A stretch of 43,956 nt of DNA. Source: an uncultured Blastococcus sp. (GTDB taxonomy: Bacteria > Actinomycetota > Actinomycetes > Mycobacteriales > Geodermatophilaceae). The DNA is taken from NCBI GenBank assembly GCA_902805535.1, contig CADCTN010000053.1:1-43956 (forward strand). Reading direction: 5' to 3'. Each line of letters begins with the position of its first letter. Within the stretch, counting starts at the first letter, position 1. A program made the translations under genes and the position numbers. The notes under the pieces are model-generated. The model was not told where the DNA came from and searched no databases. It was given only the letters and a program-made list of their open reading frames with translations. Positions 39,190 to 43,956 of this stretch are shown here, one piece after another.

Positions 39190-39218
39190 TTGGACAGCGC
39201 CCTACTGGTCAGTAGTCT
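39190..39218 (+). promoter_or_regulatory. Housekeeping promoter of DUF3068-aftD
   Basis: TTGGAC (39190-39195), a 17-base spacer and TAGTCT (39213-39218) match the sigma-70 consensus well for a GC-rich genome. Transcription would start near 39225, leaving about 48 bases of leader with GAGGAG before the ATG at 39273. Confidence 0.65.
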
Positions 39219-39272
39219 TGCCCCGCTGCGCCGCAACGGTGCTGTCGCGACGAGCTTTGAGGAGCAATCGGC

Positions 39273-40247
39273 ATGCGAGGACGCGCCATCGGGCTGGGTC
39301 TGCTGGGTCTTGGGGCGTTCCTGCTGACTGCGGCGCTCACCGTCCGGCTGCTCCTCGAGCCCGCGCTGGTCAAGTACCCGCTCGACCAGAAGGCCAGTCC
39401 CACCGCCCAGGGCACCGGCATCGACTACTTCGACCTCGCCGCCGCGGAGCAGTTGCGCGGCCTGGAGGCCGACGTCCGCCAGCGGGTCGAGGGCGACCCC
39501 GGGTCCGACGCGGCCAGCGACGACGTGGCGGTCTGGAACTTCGGCTCCACGATCACCGCCACCGATGGCACGCTCCTCAACGCCGGCACGTACCGGGTGT
39601 GCATCGACCGGCGTGAGGCCGTGGCGGTCGAGTGCGACGTCGACCACGTCGAGTACGACGAATCCGTCTCCGTCGAGGGTCTGACGCTCACGTTCCCCTT
39701 CGGAACGGAGCAGAAGGACTACGACGTCTTCAACACCACGACCCGGCAGGCCTGGCCGGCGAGCTTCGACGGCGAGGAGCAGCTCGAGGGACTCGACGTC
39801 TACCGCTTCGTGCAGCGCATTCCCGAGACGGTCATCCGCACGACTGACGTCCCCGCCGCCCTGCTCGGCTCGGATGCGGGCGGCACGATATCCGCCGACA
39901 TCGTCTACAGCAACGAGCGGACCATCTGGGTGGAGCCCACCAGCGGCGTCATCGTGACGTCGCAGGAACGCCCCGACACCGTGCTCGTGGGACCGGACGG
40001 CGAGGTTGCTGCCACCATCCTGGCCGGCACCTTCGCCGGTGACGCCGATACGGTCGCCGCTGGGGTGCAGCGGGCCGAGGACATCGGCACCCAGATCACG
40101 ATGGTCAAGACCGTGCTGCCCGTCGCGCTCCTGACCCTCGGCCTGTTGGCGCTGGTCGGCGGGCTGTTCCTCGCGCTCCGCCGCCCGCGCACCGGCCGGC
40201 CGGCGCACCTCGAGGACCGATCGCAGCTCCAGGACGCCACGCACTGA
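39273..40247 (+). CDS. DUF3068 (PorA family) membrane-anchored protein
   Basis: A 324-residue protein of the DUF3068 family, like M. tuberculosis Rv0227c. An N-terminal membrane helix (residues 7-27) is followed by KYPLDQKASPTAQGTGIDYFD, a large beta-rich extracytoplasmic domain (VWNFGSTITATDG, KDYDVFNTTTRQAWPASFDGEE, EPTSGVIV), and a second helix near residues 280-303 (VLPVALLTLGLLALVGGLFLAL). It ends in a short basic tail. The function is unknown but the gene co-occurs with aftD, which follows 41 bp downstream. GAGGAG supports the ATG. Confidence 0.9.
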   Translation: MRGRAIGLGLLGLGAFLLTAALTVRLLLEPALVKYPLDQKASPTAQGTGIDYFDLAAAEQLRGLEADVRQRVEGDPGSDAASDDVAVWNFGSTITATDGTLLNAGTYRVCIDRREAVAVECDVDHVEYDESVSVEGLTLTFPFGTEQKDYDVFNTTTRQAWPASFDGEEQLEGLDVYRFVQRIPETVIRTTDVPAALLGSDAGGTISADIVYSNERTIWVEPTSGVIVTSQERPDTVLVGPDGEVAATILAGTFAGDADTVAAGVQRAEDIGTQITMVKTVLPVALLTLGLLALVGGLFLALRRPRTGRPAHLEDRSQLQDATH

Positions 40248-40256
40248 ATCGGCCGC

Positions 40257-40273
40257 GGAGAGGTTTCCTCTCC
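40257..40273 (+). promoter_or_regulatory. Small hairpin between DUF3068 and aftD
   Basis: GGAGAGG-TTT-CCTCTCC is a perfect 7-bp stem with a 3-base loop, ending 15 bases before the aftD ATG. The only purine-rich ribosome-like sequence of the gap is its left arm. It may tune aftD translation or partly terminate transcription. Confidence 0.5.
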
Positions 40274-40288
40274 CGGCACCTCTGATCC

Positions 40289-43200
40289 ATGGCCACCACG
40301 CAACCGCACCCGCCGGCCGCCGCTCGCACGGCGCGCTCACCAGCCTCGGCCGCATCGGGCGTTTCCAGCGGCAAGGACAGCGTTGGCCGGCTGGTGTGGC
40401 GGATACGGCTGGCCACCTCATGCGTCGCCCTCACGGCGCTGGCGCTGTCGCAGTCACCGGGGCGGCTCGTCCCCGACACCAAGCTGGACCTGTACGTCGA
40501 CCCGCTCGGCTTCCTCAGCCGGGCGCTGCGGCTGTGGGAGCCGGAGGGCTTCGCCGGCCAGGTGCAGAACCAGGCCTACGGTTATCTCTTCCCCATGGGG
40601 CCGTTCTTCGCCCTGGGCAAGGTCAGCGGCGCTCCCATGTGGCTCGTCCAGCGGTTCTGGTGGGCACTGCTCCTGTGCACCGCCTTCCTCGGCGTCGTGC
40701 TGGTGGCCCGCAGGCTGCGCATCGGGACGCCTTCCGCCGCCCTGCTGGCCGGGCTGGCGTACGCGCTCGCGCCCCGGATGCTCTCCCTCCTGGGAGGCGT
40801 GAGCGTCGAACTCCTCCCGATGGCGCTGGCTCCGTGGGTGGTGCTGCCGCTCCTCGGCGCAGGACATGGGTCGGCCCGCCGTGCCGCGGCGTTGTCCGGC
40901 CTGGCGGTGTTCTGCGTCGGCGGAGTGAACGCGGTGGCCACCGCCGCCGTCCTGCCGCTTCCGGCGCTCTACCTCCTCACCCGGCCCGCGGGGCCGCTCC
41001 GACGGCGGCTCACGGCCTGGTGGATCGCGGCGGTCGTGCTCGCGACGAGCTGGTGGGCCGTGCCCCTGCTCATCCTGGGGCGCTACAGCCCCCCGTTCCT
41101 CGACTTCATCGAGACCGCCCGGGCGACGACGGGGCCCACCGACCTCGTCTCGGTGCTCCGAGGAACCTCGCACTGGGTGGCATACCTGGCGACACCCACC
41201 GGTCCGTACTGGCCCGCCGGCTGGTCCCTCGCGCGGGACGCAGTGCCTCTGGCCGCCACCCTCGCCCTGGCAGCCGCCGGGCTGCTGGCCCTGACCCGTC
41301 GCGGCCTACCAGAGCGAACCTGGCTGGTGCTCGGTCTGCTCACCGGCCTGGTTCTGGTCACGGCTGGGCACGTCGGACCCGTGCAGGGCGTCTTCGCCGG
41401 CCCCGTGCACGAGGCGCTCGACGGGGTGCTGGCCCCGCTGCGGAACGTGCACAAGTTCGAGCCGGTGCTGCGGCTGCCGCTGGCCCTGGGAGCGGCACAT
41501 CTCTTGGGCGAGCTGCTAGGGCGTACCGAGGAGCGCCGCACCTCCCCGTCGCGCCGCCCCGCCTGGTGGGCGGCCGCGACCAGGCGAACTCCGCACGTCG
41601 TCCTGGTCGTGCTGGGCCTCGCGCTCGTCGCCACCGTGTCGCCTGCGCTGAAGAACCGGATTGCACCGCCGGGCAGCTTCGAGGCGCTCCCGGCGTACTG
41701 GCAGCAGGCCGCCGATCACCTCTCCGACGCGCAGCCCAGCGGCCGGGCTCTCCTCGTCCCGGGCTCCTCGTTCGCCACCTATGCCTGGGGGACCACGAAC
41801 GACGAACCTCTGCAGCCGCTGGCGGAGTCGCCGTGGGAGGTGCGCAACGCCATCCCGCTCACCCCGGCGGCGCACATCCGGACTCTGGACGCAGTGGAAG
41901 AGCGGCTGTCACGCGGGGAGGGATCGGCCGGCCTGGCCCGGTTCCTCGCTCGGGCCGGCATCTCGCACCTGGTGCTGCGCAACGATCTGGACACCAGCCA
42001 GGCAGCCTCCACCCGGCCGGAGCTCATCAGGCAGGCGCTGCGCGACTCACCGGGCATCCGGCGGGTGGCGGGATTCGGACCCGACTTCCCGGCGAACGTC
42101 CCGACCGAGGGCCTGGTCTACGACGCCGGACTGCAGACGCCCAGGCCGGCCGTGGAGATCTTCGCGGTGAGCGATGCGGCGCCGAAGGCCTGGACCGCGC
42201 CGCTCTCCGACGCCGTGACCGTGCACGGCGGACCGGACGCCGTCCTGGAGCTCGAGGACCGGAGATCGATCGGCGCCCGGCCCGCGGTGCTCGCCGGCGA
42301 CCTCGGTGAAGGAACCGGCGCCACCATGGTCAGCGACGCGCTGGTCCGGCGGGAGCGGACCTTCGGCCGGGTGGCGTGGGCCGAGTCGGCCGGGCTCTCC
42401 GAGGACGACCCCCTGCGGCTGTCCGGAGCGGTGCCTGACTATCCGGTGTCCGAGCTGGAGCGGGCCCAGAGCGTCGTCCGGTACACGGGCGGCACGCCCA
42501 GTGCCAGCAGTTCAGGCTCGGATCCGGACAGCGCTGGTGGCGCCCGTCCTGGCTCCTCGCCGTGGGCCGCCGTCGACGGGGATCGCCGGACCGCGTGGCA
42601 TCCGGCCGGCGGCGTGCGGACGGCCGAACCGCCCTGGTGGAGGTTGGACACCGACCAGCCGTTCCTCGCCTCGGAGGTCACCGTCACGCTGGATCCGGCC
42701 GACCACGACGCCCCGGAGCGGATCCGGCTCCTCACGGACAGCGGCGGTGTCGACGTCGCGCTCGAGGACACCGCCGAGGCCCAGCGACTGCCGCTGCCAC
42801 CCGGCCGCACCAGCAGCCTCACCATCACGTCGGCCGGCCCCCCCGGCGAGGGGGCGGAGGCGTTCGCTCTCGCGGAGATCGAGTTGCCAGGCGTCTCGGT
42901 GACGCGGACGGTGGTCACCCCCGCGCCCACCGGCCGCGTCGACGTGTACGCCTTCGACGCGGCCGGCCCGGGGCACACCGGATGCCTCGTACGGGAAGAC
43001 GGCCCCCGGTGCGCCGCCGAGCTGGTCACGGGGGCCGAGGAGCCCCAGGGCCTGGACCGGGCATTCACCGTGTCCCGTGCGGCCGACTACGACCTCGCCG
43101 TCACCGCCGTGCCGCGGCCGGGTCCGGCACTCGACGCGCTCCTCGCCGAGGCACGGGGCAGCGACGTCGAGGTGACGGCCAGCAGCAGCGTGGTCGAGGA

Positions 43201-43956
43201 CCCACGGGGGAGTGCCGCAGCGGCCCTCGACGGCGACCCGGACACCGCCTGGCTCGCCGCTCCGGACGACTTCGTGCCGACGCTCCAACTCAGCTGGCCC
43301 ACACCGCGCACGATCGACTCCATCCGGGTGGTCACCCGCCCCGGTCTGCCGGCCGCGGTGGCGACAGCGGTCACCCTGGAAGCCGGCGGTCTACCCCGCC
43401 TGCTCTCCCTCGACGACGACGGCAGCGTGCGGTTCGCGCCGATCACCACCGACGAACTCGTCGTAGGCCTGACCTTGCCGTTGGAGCTCGCCTCCTTCGA
43501 TCCCTACAGCCGCGGGACCGGCCGGCTCGGGGTCGGCATCAGCGAGCTGCAGCTCGGCGGGGAGAACCCGGTGACGGGCGACGATGCGCCGGTCACGATT
43601 CCCTGCGAGGCAGGGCCGGTGGTGGTCGTGGACGGCGAGCGCATCCAGACGTCCGCGCAGACCACGATCGGCGGGCTCACGGCGCTGGAGCCGATGCGTC
43701 TGCAGCCCTGCGGTCCCGAGAGGACCGCTCGCCTCGAGGCGGGAGAGCACCGGTTGGTCGCCGCCAGCACCGAGGAGCTGACCGTCGAGTCCGCGACCCT
43801 CGCCCGATCACCGGGCGCAACCGGCGGCGTGGCGGGGGAACGGCGGCGGGCCGCTGACGTGATCAGGTGGGGGGACGAGGAGCGCCGTGTGCGCGTCGCC
43901 GCACGCGAGGAGACCACGCTGCTCGTGGTGCCGGAGAACACCAATCCTGGGTGGAC
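40289..43956 (+). CDS. aftD: Alpha-(1->3)-arabinofuranosyltransferase AftD (3' end cut off)
   Basis: The first 1,222 codons of an AftD (family length about 1,400); the frame leaves the window open. AftD transfers arabinofuranose from decaprenyl-phosphoryl arabinose onto cell-wall arabinan outside the membrane. The GT-C part (residues 35-450) has the DTKLDLYVDPLGFLSRALRLW motif with Asp63 as probable catalytic base, then GYLFPMGPFF and SVELLPMALAPWVVLPLL. The soluble part includes two discoidin-like sugar-binding modules, marked by WAAVDGDRRTAWHP (near 760) and AAALDGDPDTAW (near 975). The visible end ENTNPGW is typical of AftD. ATG 40289 follows DUF3068 by 41 bp. Confidence 0.93.
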   Translation, partial: MATTQPHPPAAARTARSPASAASGVSSGKDSVGRLVWRIRLATSCVALTALALSQSPGRLVPDTKLDLYVDPLGFLSRALRLWEPEGFAGQVQNQAYGYLFPMGPFFALGKVSGAPMWLVQRFWWALLLCTAFLGVVLVARRLRIGTPSAALLAGLAYALAPRMLSLLGGVSVELLPMALAPWVVLPLLGAGHGSARRAAALSGLAVFCVGGVNAVATAAVLPLPALYLLTRPAGPLRRRLTAWWIAAVVLATSWWAVPLLILGRYSPPFLDFIETARATTGPTDLVSVLRGTSHWVAYLATPTGPYWPAGWSLARDAVPLAATLALAAAGLLALTRRGLPERTWLVLGLLTGLVLVTAGHVGPVQGVFAGPVHEALDGVLAPLRNVHKFEPVLRLPLALGAAHLLGELLGRTEERRTSPSRRPAWWAAATRRTPHVVLVVLGLALVATVSPALKNRIAPPGSFEALPAYWQQAADHLSDAQPSGRALLVPGSSFATYAWGTTNDEPLQPLAESPWEVRNAIPLTPAAHIRTLDAVEERLSRGEGSAGLARFLARAGISHLVLRNDLDTSQAASTRPELIRQALRDSPGIRRVAGFGPDFPANVPTEGLVYDAGLQTPRPAVEIFAVSDAAPKAWTAPLSDAVTVHGGPDAVLELEDRRSIGARPAVLAGDLGEGTGATMVSDALVRRERTFGRVAWAESAGLSEDDPLRLSGAVPDYPVSELERAQSVVRYTGGTPSASSSGSDPDSAGGARPGSSPWAAVDGDRRTAWHPAGGVRTAEPPWWRLDTDQPFLASEVTVTLDPADHDAPERIRLLTDSGGVDVALEDTAEAQRLPLPPGRTSSLTITSAGPPGEGAEAFALAEIELPGVSVTRTVVTPAPTGRVDVYAFDAAGPGHTGCLVREDGPRCAAELVTGAEEPQGLDRAFTVSRAADYDLAVTAVPRPGPALDALLAEARGSDVEVTASSSVVEDPRGSAAAALDGDPDTAWLAAPDDFVPTLQLSWPTPRTIDSIRVVTRPGLPAAVATAVTLEAGGLPRLLSLDDDGSVRFAPITTDELVVGLTLPLELASFDPYSRGTGRLGVGISELQLGGENPVTGDDAPVTIPCEAGPVVVVDGERIQTSAQTTIGGLTALEPMRLQPCGPERTARLEAGEHRLVAASTEELTVESATLARSPGATGGVAGERRRAADVIRWGDEERRVRVAAREETTLLVVPENTNPGW

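Noticed and set aside
40396-42309. A 637-codon frame within aftD
   Set aside because: Arg/Pro/Gly-rich shadow. The frame from 40289 gives the conserved membrane protein with all AftD motifs.
1-43956. tRNA, rRNA, CRISPR arrays, insertion sequences, prophage or defence islands
   Set aside because: No CCA-ended cloverleaf, no spaced direct-repeat array and no transposase, integrase or nuclease domain was seen on either strand.

Overview
The window reads as a chromosomal segment of a high-GC actinobacterium. Nearly every codon ends in G or C, many starts are GTG, and several neighbouring genes overlap by 4 bp (GTGA or ATGA). Gene content includes an actinobacterial-type RsbW/SigF stress-sigma pair, Ku with a split LigD, a FurA/catalase pair, a PPOX-type F420 oxidoreductase, a PAC2 protein, and an AftD arabinofuranosyltransferase locus that implies an arabinose-containing cell wall. 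Geodermatophilaceae or close relatives would fit, but that is inference from memory of gene neighbourhoods, not a search. There are no rRNA or tRNA genes, no CRISPR array, no insertion sequence and no prophage genes that I can see. It looks like core chromosome rather than a mobile island.

Layout. 0.1-3.3 kb: a LysR regulator divergent from a short-chain dehydrogenase, then a hemerythrin and an unrecognised protein. 3.4-5.2 kb: an NfeD/SPFH membrane pair. 5.1-10.3 kb: a general stress module. rsbW-sigF is on the minus strand with its own SigF-like promoter. A PAS-phosphatase-kinase-STAS protein is divergent, and a lone STAS anti-anti-sigma protein follows, with a DNA topoisomerase IB between them. 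10.5-15.3 kb: DUF5709 and DUF1360 proteins, then a tight NHEJ operon of Ku, LigD phosphoesterase-ligase and LigD polymerase. 15.4-18.4 kb: PurU, then FurA translationally coupled to a catalase behind a Fur-type operator. 18.5-22.6 kb (minus): PAC2 protein coupled to a fused PabB-PabC, and an AI-2E family membrane protein.

22.7-30.5 kb (plus): a run of small genes. These are a PPOX oxidoreductase, a SatD-like DNA-binding protein with its membrane partner, a helical unknown, dienelactone hydrolase, acetyltransferase, ankyrin protein, a second AI-2E protein, an SDR reductase, an enoyl-CoA hydratase and an SGNH hydrolase. 30.5-33.8 kb (minus): a cupin and a large FAD/Fe-S oxidoreductase. 33.9-43.96 kb: an envelope glycan locus. 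It holds a flippase-like protein, a GT-C-like membrane protein coupled to a 52-residue DUF2613 protein, a GT4 glycosyltransferase, a methyltransferase, a DUF3068 protein and aftD, which runs off the window end.

The most unusual signals are the glycosyltransferase frame that reads about 90 codons antisense through the DUF2613 gene, the nested inverted repeats in front of DUF3068-aftD, the SatD-like/membrane pair with an inverted repeat in front and a perfect 24-bp palindrome inside, and a set of GGGTAG promoter-like sites that may mark a local SigF regulon.
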